This document shows positions 43,915 through 54,700 of a stretch of DNA of 64,000 nucleotides, in pieces. The notes under the pieces were generated by a model that did no database searches, was not told the origin of the DNA, and was given only the letters and a program-made list of their open reading frames with translations. This DNA is from Bacteroidota bacterium (GTDB taxonomy: Bacteria > Bacteroidota > Bacteroidia > B-17B0 > Aurantibacillaceae). The stretch's first letter is position 1. Every line of letters starts with the position of its first letter. The stretch is taken from NCBI GenBank assembly GCA_016185125.1, contig JACPOC010000022.1, positions 124,001 through 188,000 on the forward strand, given 5' to 3'. A program made the position numbers and the translations under genes.

Positions 43915-46428
43915 TTAAAAAGGATAACCGATGCCAAAGTTGGTAACAATTTGTTTCCAAGGTTGTTTATCAAAGGTCCAGCGGTTTTCAGGATCATATT
44001 TAGGATCGCGTAAAGGTACGGCTAAATCAACACGAAGTACAAAAAAGCTAAGATCCCAACGGATTCCCATTCCGCCGCCAATGGCAATTTGTTTATAGAA
44101 TTCGTCTACAATAAATTCGGCGCGTGGTTTATTTTCATCTTTATCAAGTCGCCAGATGTTTCCGGCATCCGCAAAAATAGCTCCGTTAAATGATTTGATA
44201 ATATGAAAGCGGTATTCAAAATTACCTTCCAAAAGTATATCGCCAATTTTATCGTAGCGGGTGTTGTTTCCTTCCTCGGGCCTGTAACCTCCTGGCCCCA
44301 AAGTTCTCGCCCGCCAGGCTCTTACACTGTTAGGCCCGCCGCTAAAAAAACTTTGTTCATAAGGTAGTACTTTAAGATTGGCCAGCGGTTTGCCTATGCC
44401 TCCGGCTAAACGATATACTACGCGACTTTTTTTGCGAATAGGAATATAAATTCTATAATCAATATCTGCTCTTAAAAACTGCGCAAAGGGAATTCCCATA
44501 ATTAAAAATCGCCCTAAAGAATCACGTGGCCTTCCACTGGAAATGAAATATTGGCGAAGGATATTGCCGGATGATTGTAAATTTAAGTGAACATAACTAA
44601 CGGTTCGCTTACTTGTATTTGTGTTTTCTTTGGAAATATACGTAACGCCATATTTGCTTATGGTTGTAATGTGATCTTGAAAAGAATTACGAAGAAAAGC
44701 ATCGTTAAAGGTGGTTAAAGAATTACTAAAGGTGGATGTGAGTTTGGCTCTCACAAGGTATGCCTGAAAGGGAACGAGCTCATGTTTAAGCCGGTTATCG
44801 AAAGTTTTAAAGTTAAACCCGTAGTTAATATCTGTTATCACTCTGCTGAATTCGGGACGAGCCTGATAATTAATCGATGATTTAACGAATGTACGCGGCG
44901 ACATTTCTTTTTTAAAGGGCAATAAAGAAAATGGAAAAAAGGCGCGGGGAACCGAAAAGGTTGCCTCCGGGCCAAACTGTATTGTATTAAAGGTTTTTTG
45001 AAGTTGGTTAATATTGGGGTCTTTTTTTTCGTTAAATTGCTGTTGAGCTATAAATGCTCCGTGGAGCTTTAGTTCCACCAACTCCCCACCTTTAAAAAAA
45101 TTTTTATTCTGAAATACAAGACTGCCATCCACGCCCAAATTACCTGAAGTGTTTATTCCCTCCGTTTCCGCGGTAATGGATTGTTTAATCAAAGGAACGC
45201 ACACGATGTAACAATCCAAACGGCTATTACTGTTTAAGCTTTTTAAAAATTGAATGCTTACCGTTCTAAAAATTCCTAAACCTAATAAAGCTTTGTAAGT
45301 AATTTCAGCGGTGTCGCTGCGAAATAACTGGTTTTTATGAATATCAACATTGTTATAAAGAATGGAAGGCCTGTAGGCAATGGGTTTATTTAATAAAAAG
45401 ATGACATCACTTTTTGGTGTGATAAGCGTGTCTTTAAATGGAATCTCTCTTAAATTTCCGGCAACGGCTTCTGTAATCAAGTACACGTTTTCAATTTTGT
45501 ATTTAGTATGGTTAACATATACCAGAGAGTCGTTATTTGAACTGTATGGCTGCGCGAATTTCTTAAGTAATATTTTTACGGATACGGAACGGCTGTTAAA
45601 ATTCGAATCAATATCGTATTTTATAAATGCATTTTGAAAATAAAAGTATCCGTTATTTAAGGCGTGGTTGGTTATTCGTAACCTCTCTTCCTGAAATTTT
45701 TCAGTGGTGTAAACCATGCCTCTTTTTAAAAGTGTATGAATAGTGTCTTGCAATATGAGTTCACCCAGCTTAGGGTCATCCAATTGGTAGGTAATGCTAT
45801 TTATTACATAAGGTAATTTGGGTATTAAGTAGTAGTTTACAAAGGCTTTTTTGTTTTTGAGGTCAAGGGTAATACTGTCTGTAACCGCATTGTTAAAAAA
45901 TCCTTTGCTGAATAAAAATTTTGAAAGTTGATCTCTTGTTTGTTCGGTAAGTGCTGAATCGAGAATTACCGGTGCTTCTCCAATATCCCGCAAACTTTCT
46001 AATAAAGTAAAACTTTCTTTATCTTTTAATTTAGGAAGCCGCGGTTTTTTTCCCTTTTTCTCTCGTTTGGCATTAATTTCTTCAAAGCGTTTAACTTTAT
46101 CGGCGTTACGCTTATCGTATTTTAAATTCCTTTTTTCTTTTTTCCTTTTTATTTTCTCTTCATCAAAAATATTATACCACCAAACGTAAAAATGAATAGA
46201 TCGAAATAGTTTACGATTTGGTTTTTGTCGTACAAAAGCTTCGAATTCCTGTTTTTCAATTTTTGTTTCTTTTGTATTAAGTATCTCAGCTTTTTCAAGA
46301 AGATACATATCGGATGGAATTTTTTTTGTAACGTTACATGAAAATAAAAAGAAGGTTCCTAAACTAAAAAATAGAAAACGTCTTTTTTTTGAGCGCGAAA
46401 AAATCGATATTTTAGATAAAAAATTCAA
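43915..46428 (-). CDS. tamL: Translocation and assembly module lipoprotein TamL (BamA/TamA-like)
   Basis: The 837-residue protein starts with a lipoprotein signal peptide (lipobox LFSC, Cys near 31), then a basic coil, POTRA-like domains (about 170-390) and a C-terminal Omp85 barrel (about 430-837) ending GIGYPF. In the barrel SFFSGGPNSVRAWRARTLGPGGY matches the conserved Omp85 loop, quoted in part. In Bacteroidota this lipidated TamA homologue (TamL) works with TamB in outer-membrane assembly. TamB is not adjacent here. The start codon appears to be TTG at 46428; the next ATG would cut off the signal peptide. It is divergent from the RNA methyltransferase. Confidence 0.85.
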   Translation of the reverse strand: MNFLSKISIFSRSKKRRFLFFSLGTFFLFSCNVTKKIPSDMYLLEKAEILNTKETKIEKQEFEAFVRQKPNRKLFRSIHFYVWWYNIFDEEKIKRKKEKRNLKYDKRNADKVKRFEEINAKREKKGKKPRLPKLKDKESFTLLESLRDIGEAPVILDSALTEQTRDQLSKFLFSKGFFNNAVTDSITLDLKNKKAFVNYYLIPKLPYVINSITYQLDDPKLGELILQDTIHTLLKRGMVYTTEKFQEERLRITNHALNNGYFYFQNAFIKYDIDSNFNSRSVSVKILLKKFAQPYSSNNDSLVYVNHTKYKIENVYLITEAVAGNLREIPFKDTLITPKSDVIFLLNKPIAYRPSILYNNVDIHKNQLFRSDTAEITYKALLGLGIFRTVSIQFLKSLNSNSRLDCYIVCVPLIKQSITAETEGINTSGNLGVDGSLVFQNKNFFKGGELVELKLHGAFIAQQQFNEKKDPNINQLQKTFNTIQFGPEATFSVPRAFFPFSLLPFKKEMSPRTFVKSSINYQARPEFSRVITDINYGFNFKTFDNRLKHELVPFQAYLVRAKLTSTFSNSLTTFNDAFLRNSFQDHITTISKYGVTYISKENTNTSKRTVSYVHLNLQSSGNILRQYFISSGRPRDSLGRFLIMGIPFAQFLRADIDYRIYIPIRKKSRVVYRLAGGIGKPLANLKVLPYEQSFFSGGPNSVRAWRARTLGPGGYRPEEGNNTRYDKIGDILLEGNFEYRFHIIKSFNGAIFADAGNIWRLDKDENKPRAEFIVDEFYKQIAIGGGMGIRWDLSFFVLRVDLAVPLRDPKYDPENRWTFDKQPWKQIVTNFGIGYPF

Positions 46429-46467
46429 AAACTACTTAATAAATTGCACTAATTTAGGCTAAATATT

Positions 46468-47229
46468 ATGATTAGTAAAAATCAAATTAAGCAAATACAA
46501 GCTCTTCACCAAAAAAAGTTCAGAGATATAAATTCTTTATTTTTGGCAGAAGGAATTAAAACGGTACTTGAGCTAATCACAGTAAATGCTGCATTAATTA
46601 AAGAGTTATTTTGCACTTCTGATTTTGCGAAAACAAATGAGCATTTTTTAAGCCAACACAAAATAAACTATATTGAAATTTCAGACACAGATCTTGGGCA
46701 AATAAGTACTTTATCCACTCCCAATAAAGTGATTGCTGTTTGTTATTATTTCCCCAAAAATTTAGCGGTACACGATTTTAAAAAGTATTTTTCTATTTAC
46801 TTGGATGATATACGCGATCCGGGAAATTTCGGTACCATCATTCGTTTGGCCGATTGGTATGGCATTTCAACTATTTTCTGCTCCCCAACCAGTTGCGATC
46901 TTTATAACCCTAAAGTAATTCAAGCTACTATGGGCGCTTTTAATCGCGTTCACATTCAATATGCATTATTAAAGGATGTGATTGAAAGCAACCATCCGGG
47001 TAAAATTTATGGCGCTGTTTTAAAAGGGCTAAATGTTTATAAAGAAAAACTGAGCAATGGTTTAATAGTTATTGGTAACGAAGCAAATGGAATTACTAAG
47101 GAAAACCTGAAATTTATAACACATCCAATAACTATTCCTTCACACGGCACCAATGGTTCCGAATCTCTCAACGCAGCCATGGCAACCGGAATTATAACTT
47201 CAGAATTTTTTCGTCAATTGAACTATTAG
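46468..47229 (+). CDS. TrmH/SpoU-family RNA 2'-O-methyltransferase
   Basis: The 253-residue protein has an N-terminal substrate-binding domain (about 1-90, IKQIQALHQKKFRDINSLFLAEG) and a SPOUT catalytic domain (about 105-253). The knot motifs are LDDIRDPGNFGTIIRLADWYG near 112, quoted in two parts as LDDIRDPGNFG and TIIRLADW, GNEANGI near 200, and PSHGTNGSESLNAAMATGI near 228. It should methylate a ribose in rRNA or tRNA; the target base is not predictable. It converges with a DUF1573 gene after three bases. Confidence 0.9.
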   Translation: MISKNQIKQIQALHQKKFRDINSLFLAEGIKTVLELITVNAALIKELFCTSDFAKTNEHFLSQHKINYIEISDTDLGQISTLSTPNKVIAVCYYFPKNLAVHDFKKYFSIYLDDIRDPGNFGTIIRLADWYGISTIFCSPTSCDLYNPKVIQATMGAFNRVHIQYALLKDVIESNHPGKIYGAVLKGLNVYKEKLSNGLIVIGNEANGITKENLKFITHPITIPSHGTNGSESLNAAMATGIITSEFFRQLNY

Positions 47230-47232
47230 AAT

Positions 47233-47601
47233 TTATTTTGTAAGAACTATACCTTTATAACGTAATTTTTGAGGACTTGAAGGGTCGTTGCTTATCAAAT
47301 TAACAGTTCGGTCTTGTCTGTCATAAACCGTTTTTGTGTCAAAAATAATTAGCACCGTGGCTTTTTGTCCGTGAGCAATGGGTTGTTTCGGAAAGTCAAC
47401 GGTAGTACAGGAGCAAGAAATCTCACAATCAGTAATTATTAAAGGTGATTTACCCGCATTTGTTATTTCATACTCAACTTTAACTACATCCCCTTTTTTC
47501 ACCAAGCCGAAATTTTTTTTGGCATCCTTTATCTGCATTTTTGCTTGCGAATAAACCGTGAAAAATGAAAGGATGCTGAAAAGAACAAGCAGAGATCGCA
47601 T
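47233..47601 (-). CDS. DUF1573 exported protein (copy 1)
   Basis: The 122-residue protein has a signal peptide (1-19, cut after VYS or SQA) and one Ig-like DUF1573 domain. FGLVKKGDVVKVEYEITNAGKSPLIIT is followed by the Cys motif CEISCSC and a final NLISNDPSSPQKLRYKG strand, quoted in part. Such domains are widespread secreted beta-sandwiches of Bacteroidota with no settled function. It is the shortest of three tandem paralogues here. Confidence 0.82.
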   Translation of the reverse strand: MRSLLVLFSILSFFTVYSQAKMQIKDAKKNFGLVKKGDVVKVEYEITNAGKSPLIITDCEISCSCTTVDFPKQPIAHGQKATVLIIFDTKTVYDRQDRTVNLISNDPSSPQKLRYKGIVLTK

Positions 47602-47625
47602 TATAATCTAAAGTTTGTAAAAGCA

Positions 47626-47653
47626 AAAATCCCGCTATTAGTAACGGGATTTT
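47626..47653 (-). terminator. Terminator after DUF1573 copy 2
   Basis: AAAATCCCG and CGGGATTTT form a 9-bp stem with a 10-base loop. Read on the minus strand it is followed by TTTTTGCTTTT, so it should end transcription of the gene at 47672-48112 and separate it from copy 1. Confidence 0.7.
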
Positions 47654-47671
47654 CAGAAGTTGAATTTATTT

Positions 47672-48112
47672 TTAATTGCCCGCGCCCGATGCGGGTTTAG
47701 ATTTAATCTCACCTTTAATTCTAATTTTCACTGTACTTAATTTTGAATTAGACGAAACCGTTACGTTTTTTTCAAAACGACCTTCGCGCTTGGTATCGTA
47801 CTTCACTTTAATTACACCGCTTTTGCCCGGCAATATCGGTTCTTGCGGCCAACCCGGTTTTCCGTCGATAGTTGTAGCGGTACATCCGCATTCGCCAGTA
47901 ACAGCGGTAACTGTTAAAGGAGTTTTACCAACGTTTGTAAATTTAAATTCACGAATTCCGTTTGCATCGTAGTCAATACTTCCGTAATCAATTACTTCAC
48001 TTTCAAATTTAATTTCAGGCGCGTTAGGATCAGGATTTGGTATAACTGATTGAGCGAAAGAATTTAAATTCAAACCTATAAATGCTATTAACAAAGAAAA
48101 AAACTTTTTCAT
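47672..48112 (-). CDS. DUF1573 exported protein (copy 2)
   Basis: The 146-residue product has a signal peptide (1-20, cut after SFA) and a DUF1573 domain with DYGSIDYDANGIREFKFTNVG and the motif GECGCT near 78. An ILPGKSGVIKVKYDT strand and NVTVSSNSK loop follow. It is closely related to copy 3 (shared KFxNxGKxPLxxT and GCT). Function unknown. A terminator follows it. Confidence 0.85.
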   Translation of the reverse strand: MKKFFSLLIAFIGLNLNSFAQSVIPNPDPNAPEIKFESEVIDYGSIDYDANGIREFKFTNVGKTPLTVTAVTGECGCTATTIDGKPGWPQEPILPGKSGVIKVKYDTKREGRFEKNVTVSSNSKLSTVKIRIKGEIKSKPASGAGN

Positions 48113-48177
48113 TTTATATTTATATTAGTTAAACAATAGCTGCAAACCAAGTGCCAGAAATATTGTTATATTAAAAA

Positions 48178-48684
48178 TTAACCTTTTTTCTCAGTTGGCG
48201 CGCCTTGAGGAGTTTTATTCTCCGGAAAAGCAACATCAACAGGCTTAGCGTCTATATTCCCTTTAATAGTTAAAGTAACTGTTCCGCTTTTTGCGTTAGA
48301 GTTTACAGTAACTGTTTTATAAATACCACCCACACGCTGGGTATCGTATTTCACTTTAATCTCACCGCTTTTACCCGGAAGAATTGGTTCTTTAGGGCAT
48401 TGAGGCACGGTGCACCCGCAACTTCCCATACAATTAGTAATAACCAATGGCTCTTTACCATTATTTACAAATTTAAAAACGCATTCGCCGTTATCTCCTT
48501 GCTTAATGTTTCCGTAATCATGAACCATTTTATCCATCTTAATATCCGCTAAACTTGCAGGGGCTGCAGTAGCGGTTGTGGCGGCGCCATGGTTATGGCC
48601 ATCATTTGCGCCGTGATTTTCTTGGGCAAATGTTAATGAAGTTAAACCTGCAATCAATCCGAGGGTAAAAAATAACTTTTTCAT
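48178..48684 (-). CDS. DUF1573 exported protein (copy 3)
   Basis: The 168-residue product has a signal peptide (1-20, cut after TFA), a short His-rich stretch (ENHGANDGHNHG, about 22-33) and an Ala/Thr linker. The DUF1573 domain (about 50-150) has HDYGNIKQGDNGECVF, the Cys-rich MGSCGCTVPQCP near 90 and a LPGKSGEIKVKYDTQR strand. The His-rich start and extra Cys residues are unlike the other two copies and could bind a metal. It precedes copy 2 by 65 bases and is probably co-transcribed with it. Confidence 0.85.
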   Translation of the reverse strand: MKKLFFTLGLIAGLTSLTFAQENHGANDGHNHGAATTATAAPASLADIKMDKMVHDYGNIKQGDNGECVFKFVNNGKEPLVITNCMGSCGCTVPQCPKEPILPGKSGEIKVKYDTQRVGGIYKTVTVNSNAKSGTVTLTIKGNIDAKPVDVAFPENKTPQGAPTEKKG

Positions 48685-48799
48685 AGTAGTGTTTTTTTAA
48701 GTGTTGTTTGTTTATTACGAATACCGTGCCATAAAGATATAACTTACATGGATTTGTTTGCGTATTTTTGCGAAATTTAACAATATATATTGGATCAAC

Positions 48800-51436
48800 A
48801 TGGAGATAGCTAAGACCTACAACCCGCGTGAAGCTGAAAATAAATGGTATCCGCACTGGATAAAACATAATTTTTTTAAATCTATTCCTGATCACCGAAC
48901 TCCTTATACCATTGTTATTCCTCCTCCAAATGTTACCGGTGTGCTGCACATGGGGCACATGTTAAATAATACTATACAAGATGTTTTAATCAGAAGAGCA
49001 CGAATGCTGGGCTTTAACGCGTGCTGGGTTCCGGGTACTGATCATGCCAGTATAGCAACTGAGGCAAAAGTGGTTGCGCTCTTAAAGGAAAAAGGAATTA
49101 AAAAAACTGATCTCAGTCGCGATGAATTTTTAAAGCATGCTTGGGATTGGAAAGATAAATATGGCGGAATAATTTTAGAGCAGTTAAAGCAATTAGGCGC
49201 AAGTTGCGATTGGGATCGCACACGCTTTACTATGGAGGAAGATTTGAGTGAAGCGGTAATTGATGTTTTTATTGATCTTTATAACAAAGGTAAAATTTAC
49301 AGAGGCGTACGTATGGTTAACTGGGATCCTCAGGGATTAACCGCGGTAAGTGATGAAGAAGTTATTCACAAGGAAACAAACAGCAAACTCGTTTATGTAA
49401 AATATTTAATCGAAGGCTCTGATGAATATATAACGGTGGCCACCACGCGCCCTGAAACCATAATGGGTGATACTGCCGTTTGTGTGCATCCGGAAGATGA
49501 ACGTTATCAGCATTTAAAAGGAAAAAATTGCATTGTGCCCATTGTTAGCAGAAGCGTGCCCATTATTTTTGATGATTACATTGATAAGGAATTTGGAACA
49601 GGAGCATTAAAAGTTACCCCCGCGCATGATATTAACGATTTTAATTTAGGGCAAAAACACAAGCTTCCTGTTATTGATGCTTTAACCGCAGATGGTAAAA
49701 TAAGTGAAGCTGCCGGTGCTTATGTGGGCATGGACAGATTCGCTTGCCGTAAGCAAATTATTAAAGATTTGCAGGAAAACGGATTAATTACAAAAATCGA
49801 AGAAATTAAAAATAAAGTCGGGCACAGCGAAAGAACCGATGCGGTAATTGAACCCAAATTATCGATGCAATGGTTTTTAAAAATGAGCGAAGTAAGTAAG
49901 CCCGCTTTAGATGCTGTTTTAAATAACGAAGTAAAGCTAATTCCTGAAAAGTTTGTAAATACTTACAAGCATTGGATGGAAAACGTTCACGACTGGTGCA
50001 TTAGTCGTCAGTTATGGTGGGGACAGCGTATCCCGGCCTGGTACGACGATAAAGGAAATACAGTTGTTGCCAAAACTCTTGAACAAGCTATAGAATTATT
50101 AAAAACTAAAAATTCATCACTCAACACTAACCATGTTAAGCAGGATGAAGATGTGTTAGACACTTGGTTTTCTTCATGGCTCTGGCCTTTAACGGTTTTT
50201 GATCCTAAAGTGATAAAAAACGGATGGGATAATGCCAATGCCGACCTTAAATATTACTATCCAACAAACGATCTTGTTACCGCACCTGAAATTTTATTTT
50301 TTTGGGTTGCCCGCATGATTATTGCCGGTAAAGAATACACAGGATTAAAACCTTTTGAAAATGTGTATTTAACGGGTATTGTTCGTGATAAACTCGGAAG
50401 GAAAATGAGCAAAAGCTTAGGTAATTCACCCGACCCTCTTGAACTGATTAATAAATACGGTGCCGACGGAGTTCGTGTGGGTATGTTATTGTGTTCTCCT
50501 GCCGGAAATGATTTGATGTTTGATGAAAGTTATTGCGAGCAGGGCAGAAATTTCGCGAATAAAGTGTGGAATGCTTTTCGTTTGGTCAAAGGTTTTGAAG
50601 TTGGTAACGGTTCGCAGCCTGCCTCTTCAAAAGCAGCTATTTTATGGTTCGAAAATAAATTAATGGAGCAGGTTGAGATCATCAACGATCATTATTCAAA
50701 ATACCGGATGAGTGATGCGTTAATGAGTACTTACAAATTAGTTTGGGACGATTTTTGCGCTTGGTATCTCGAAGCAATTAAACCCGAGTTTATCGATGGA
50801 AAGCCTCAGCCTCTTGATAAAATAACGCAGCAAGCCACTATTTATTTTCTTGAGCAACTCTTAAAAATAATGCACCCTTGGATGCCATTTATAACAGAAG
50901 AGATCTGGCATTTATTAAAGGAGCGTTCCGATATGGATTGCATTATTGTTGCTTCATGGCCAAAAATAAAGGCAGGTGATGTTAACATTGTTAAAGAGTT
51001 TGAGGTCGTTAAAGAATTGGTGACACAGATTCGCGGGCTGAGACAGCAAAAGCAAATTTCCCCCAAAGAAAAGTTAGAAGTATTTAAAAAGGCGGAAGTG
51101 GCACACGCCAGCTTTGACGAGGTGGTTGTAAAACTTGCCAATTTATCGGCATTTAATTACACTAAAAATAAAGTCGACGGTGCTGTTGCGTTTATGATCC
51201 TGTCGACAGAATTTTTTGTGCCGCTAGGGAATAACATTAACGCTGACGAAGAAAAAAGCAGATTGAATAAAGAACTGGATTACAATAAAGGCTTCTTAAA
51301 ATCTGTACAAATTAAACTCTCAAATGAAAAGTTTGTTGCAAACGCAAAGCCCGAACTTTTAGCTTTAGAAAGAAAGAAAGAGAGCGATGCTTTAAACAAA
51401 ATAGCTTCTCTTGAGGAACAATTGAAAAATCTATAA
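48800..51436 (+). CDS. valS: Valine--tRNA ligase
   Basis: This class I synthetase charges tRNA-Val. The product is 878 residues from ATG 48800. The HIGH motif appears as LHMGHMLN near residue 43, the editing (CP1) domain holds [19 protein letters not shown] near 215, KMSKSLGN lies near 535, the anticodon-binding domain near 620-740, and a C-terminal coiled coil (about 810-878) completes the protein. [15 protein letters not shown] near 400 is also typical. An in-frame codon at 48758 is upstream of the natural start. A TATTTTTG box at 48763-48770 may be the -7 element. Confidence 0.96.
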   Translation: MEIAKTYNPREAENKWYPHWIKHNFFKSIPDHRTPYTIVIPPPNVTGVLHMGHMLNNTIQDVLIRRARMLGFNACWVPGTDHASIATEAKVVALLKEKGIKKTDLSRDEFLKHAWDWKDKYGGIILEQLKQLGASCDWDRTRFTMEEDLSEAVIDVFIDLYNKGKIYRGVRMVNWDPQGLTAVSDEEVIHKETNSKLVYVKYLIEGSDEYITVATTRPETIMGDTAVCVHPEDERYQHLKGKNCIVPIVSRSVPIIFDDYIDKEFGTGALKVTPAHDINDFNLGQKHKLPVIDALTADGKISEAAGAYVGMDRFACRKQIIKDLQENGLITKIEEIKNKVGHSERTDAVIEPKLSMQWFLKMSEVSKPALDAVLNNEVKLIPEKFVNTYKHWMENVHDWCISRQLWWGQRIPAWYDDKGNTVVAKTLEQAIELLKTKNSSLNTNHVKQDEDVLDTWFSSWLWPLTVFDPKVIKNGWDNANADLKYYYPTNDLVTAPEILFFWVARMIIAGKEYTGLKPFENVYLTGIVRDKLGRKMSKSLGNSPDPLELINKYGADGVRVGMLLCSPAGNDLMFDESYCEQGRNFANKVWNAFRLVKGFEVGNGSQPASSKAAILWFENKLMEQVEIINDHYSKYRMSDALMSTYKLVWDDFCAWYLEAIKPEFIDGKPQPLDKITQQATIYFLEQLLKIMHPWMPFITEEIWHLLKERSDMDCIIVASWPKIKAGDVNIVKEFEVVKELVTQIRGLRQQKQISPKEKLEVFKKAEVAHASFDEVVVKLANLSAFNYTKNKVDGAVAFMILSTEFFVPLGNNINADEEKSRLNKELDYNKGFLKSVQIKLSNEKFVANAKPELLALERKKESDALNKIASLEEQLKNL

Positions 51437-51736
51437 TTTTACAATTTTTTTATGCTTTTTAATCGTACAAAAAGGGCTATTCATGCGTATTTATAGTTTA
51501 TTCATCGTCTAATTTATTTATAGTGATTCGCTTTATTCATTTAGGTTTAGGAAATTTACGTAAGTTAAAGATTTTAATTTTTCAATCTGATTACCGTTTT
51601 GTGTCGTATGTTAAATAAAGGCAGAGGAGAAATTTATAGTATCGTATAAATTAAATACGTGAATAAAATCCTATTCTCATTTAAAATTTTTTGTTAATTG
51701 AATATCTTTATTATCTTTAGGTCTCTTCAAAAAAGC
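51437..51736. other. 300-base AT-rich intergenic region
   Basis: No gene is supported between valS and the sensor gene. The sequence is strongly AT-rich with no long hairpin. Apart from the candidate promoter at 51691-51719, I see nothing in it. Confidence 0.5.
51691..51719 (+). promoter_or_regulatory. Candidate promoter of the propeller sensor gene
   Basis: TTG at 51691-51693, an 18-base spacer and TATCTTTA at 51712-51719 match the Bacteroidota pattern except for the last base. It sits 18 bases before the chosen ATG 51737, which also argues against a start at 51698. Confidence 0.45.
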
Positions 51737-54700
51737 ATGTTCAAATTTTATTTTATTTTAGTTACTTTTTTGTTTCTTTTTGCTTGTAAAAATTCAAATA
51801 AACAAAAGGCAAAAGTAGTAATAAACACTGATTCGTTGGCTGATGTTTCTGTCGCTTCAAAACCTATTATTGTTATCCATAGGGCAAAAGTTCAGTATAC
51901 GGATGCTTTAAAGCCGCTTTCTGTTAAGTCGAGCCAGCCAAGAGTTTTTCCCGCAAACGCAAATATAATTCCTTTAGAAGGTGAACTTACATCAAGCAAT
52001 ATTCCGGCCAATCTAAGAATGGTCACTCCCGGAAAAGATACATTTTTATTACCTGTAAGTATTCCTCTTAAAATTAAAAACGTTCCCAGTAAGCAGCCTG
52101 TTTCTGTTTCCGCTTTGCCGCCCAGGTTTAAAGACGCCTCTGTGTCCGATATTCAATATCTCGACGTTGATCAGGGCATGAGTTCATCTTTTATAAAAAG
52201 TGTTTTAACCGATAAATCCGGTAATCTTTGGTTTGGTACAAATGGCGGAGGCGTTAGTCGTTATGATGGCCGGTCGTTTGAGCATTTTACTGAAAAGAAT
52301 GGATTAAGTAATAATAAAGTGCTAACTATTTTTCAGGACTCTAAAGGTTCATTATGGTTTGGAACTGAAGGCGGCGGTGTTTGTTGCTATAACGGCGATA
52401 ATTTTTTATGGATTACTGACGAGGAAGGCCTGGGAAACAACACGGTTTTAGCTGTTTGTGAAGATAAATCGGGCAACATGTGGTTTGGCACAAATGGCAA
52501 TGGTGTTTATAAATACGATGGAAAAAATTTAACCGCTTATACTGAAAAAGAAGGATTAAGTAATGGCAGTGTAAGAAGCATCATTGAGGATAGTAAAGGC
52601 AATATGTGGTTTGGCACAACAGGCTCAGGCGTGTGTAAATTTGATGGCGTATCTTTTACTTATTTTGGAGAAAATGAAGGATTAAACAGCACCATAATAC
52701 ATTCAATTATTGAAGCCAAGGACGGAAAACTTTATTTTGCAACCGAAGATGGCGGAGTTAATATTTACGATGGTAAAACCATTAAATACATAACAGTAAA
52801 AAAAGGGTTAAGCAGTAATTGTGTGGTGTCTCTTCACGAAGATAAACTGGGCAACATTTGGATAGGAACTTACGACAGTGGCTTGTGTAAATATAACGGC
52901 CAGGAGATTTCTGTTTTTTCAACTAAGCAGGGATTAACTAATAATTATATTCTTGCCATGAGCGAGGATAATTCAGGAAGCCTTTGGTTAGGAACTCTTG
53001 GCGGTGGTGTATGCCGTTTCAATAACGGATCGTTTTCGCATTACACCGAAAAAGAAGGCATTGGAAGCAACACCGTACGCTGCATAACAGCCGATAAAAA
53101 CGGCAATTTGTGGCTGGGCACATTTGGCGATGGCGCTATTTATTATAATGGCAGCAGTTTTGCGCATTATTCAGAAACTGAAGGAATGCCAAGCGCAAGG
53201 ATAAAAGCATCACTTGTTAACGGAGATCATGTTTGGTTTGGAACAGAAGAAAACGGCGCTGTGCGTTTCGATGGAAAAACATTTGAGCGGTTTACTAAAG
53301 ATCAGGGCTTAAACAGTAATTATATTTTAAGCATGTGTCGGGATAAAGATGGGCGCATTTGGTTTGGCACCGATGAAGGAGGAGTTTGTTTTTATAACGG
53401 CAAGCAGTTTGTTTCACTTATTGATGAAGACGGATTAAGTAATGGTATTATTCCTTCTATTATTCAAGATCGATCAGGAAATATGTGGTTTGCTACCGAC
53501 GGCAACGGCGTATGTTGCTACAACGGCAAGTTTTTAAAATGGTATAACAAAAGAACAGGTCTTTGCAGTAATGTAATTAAAGTAATGTATCAGGATAAAG
53601 CAGGTAACATTTGGTTTGGAAGCGATGGAAATGGCATCAGTGTTTTAAAAGCCTCCAGCATAAATACAAATAAACCTGAATTTGAAAACGTATCAGAAAA
53701 AAATGGTTTAAGCAATAACCTCATTCGTTCAATTGCTCAGGATACTATCGGCAATATGTGGATAGCAACCGAAGCCGGTTTAAATTATCTGATAAATAAG
53801 CCCGGTAAAAAGGACGTGCACATCTACACTTCGGCCGATGGATTAAAAGCGAATAATTTTTTCTATACTTCATTTATTGATAAAAACAATACTATCTGGT
53901 GGGGCAATGGCAAAGCCCTTACTAATCTTAACTTAAATAATTATAAATTACCGCACAATGTTCCCTTAATTCAACTGAGTGGTTTAATACTTGAACAAAC
54001 TTTTATAGATTTTCATTCACTTCGCGATACTTTAAAAACAGGCGCACACGTTCAGGTTGGCGAAAAAGATAAAAAAGATTTGAATGGCGTAGAGTTCTCG
54101 GGTGTCGAAAATTTTTATAATTATCCCCTTAATCTCAGCTTGCCATACAATATTAATCACCTCGAATTTCAATTCAGCGCCATTGATTGGGCCGCGGCCG
54201 ATAAAATTCAGTATCAATATAAGCTCGCCGGGAGCGACGTGGGATGGAGCCCTTTGAGTAAGGATAATAAAGCTTCTTACAATAATTTACCCCATGGCAA
54301 GTACACGTTTTATGTAAAAGCCATTGGCGTTGCCGGAATATGGAGTAAAACGTTTGAATATCCTTTTACCATTCGCGCGCCATGGTATCTTACCTTTTGG
54401 GCTTACGCGCTTTATCTGATTGCTTTTATTGGGATTGTTGTTGGCTTTAATAAAATAAGGACCCGTGCATTAAAGGAACGCCAATATGAACTCGAGCAAA
54501 CAGTAGCCGAACGCACGGCGGAAGTGGTGGAGCAAAAAGAATTGATAGAAGAAAAACAAAAAGAAATTGTTGACAGTATCAACTACGCTAAACGCATTCA
54601 AACGGCTATGCTGGCCAGCGAACAGCTGTTTAATAAAAACCTGCCTAATTATTTTTTATTATTTGAACCCAAAGATATTGTAAGCGGCGATTTTTACTGA
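51737..54700 (+). pseudogene. Two-propeller sensor of a SpoIIE-type phosphatase, cut by an in-frame TGA
   Basis: From ATG 51737 the protein begins with a lipobox-like signal sequence (FLFACK, Cys near 17). Some 13-14 ligand-binding propeller repeats of about 42 residues follow (about 150-670), each with a (W/L)FGT-x-G-x-G-V-x-x-Y-x-G core, enough for two seven-bladed propellers. A Y_Y_Y domain (about 790-890), one transmembrane helix (about 900-920) and a coiled coil (925-965) come next. The frame reaches DIVSGDFY and stops at TGA 54698-54700, where the family has Trp. The SpoIIE/PP2C catalytic part continues in the same frame. The intact protein would sense a periplasmic ligand and control a cytosolic phosphatase. 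Confidence 0.8.

Noticed and set aside
54698-54700. TGA read as Trp by a variant genetic code
   Set aside because: nadC, ppx and the partial receptor gene end at TGA in the right place, so TGA is a stop in this genome.
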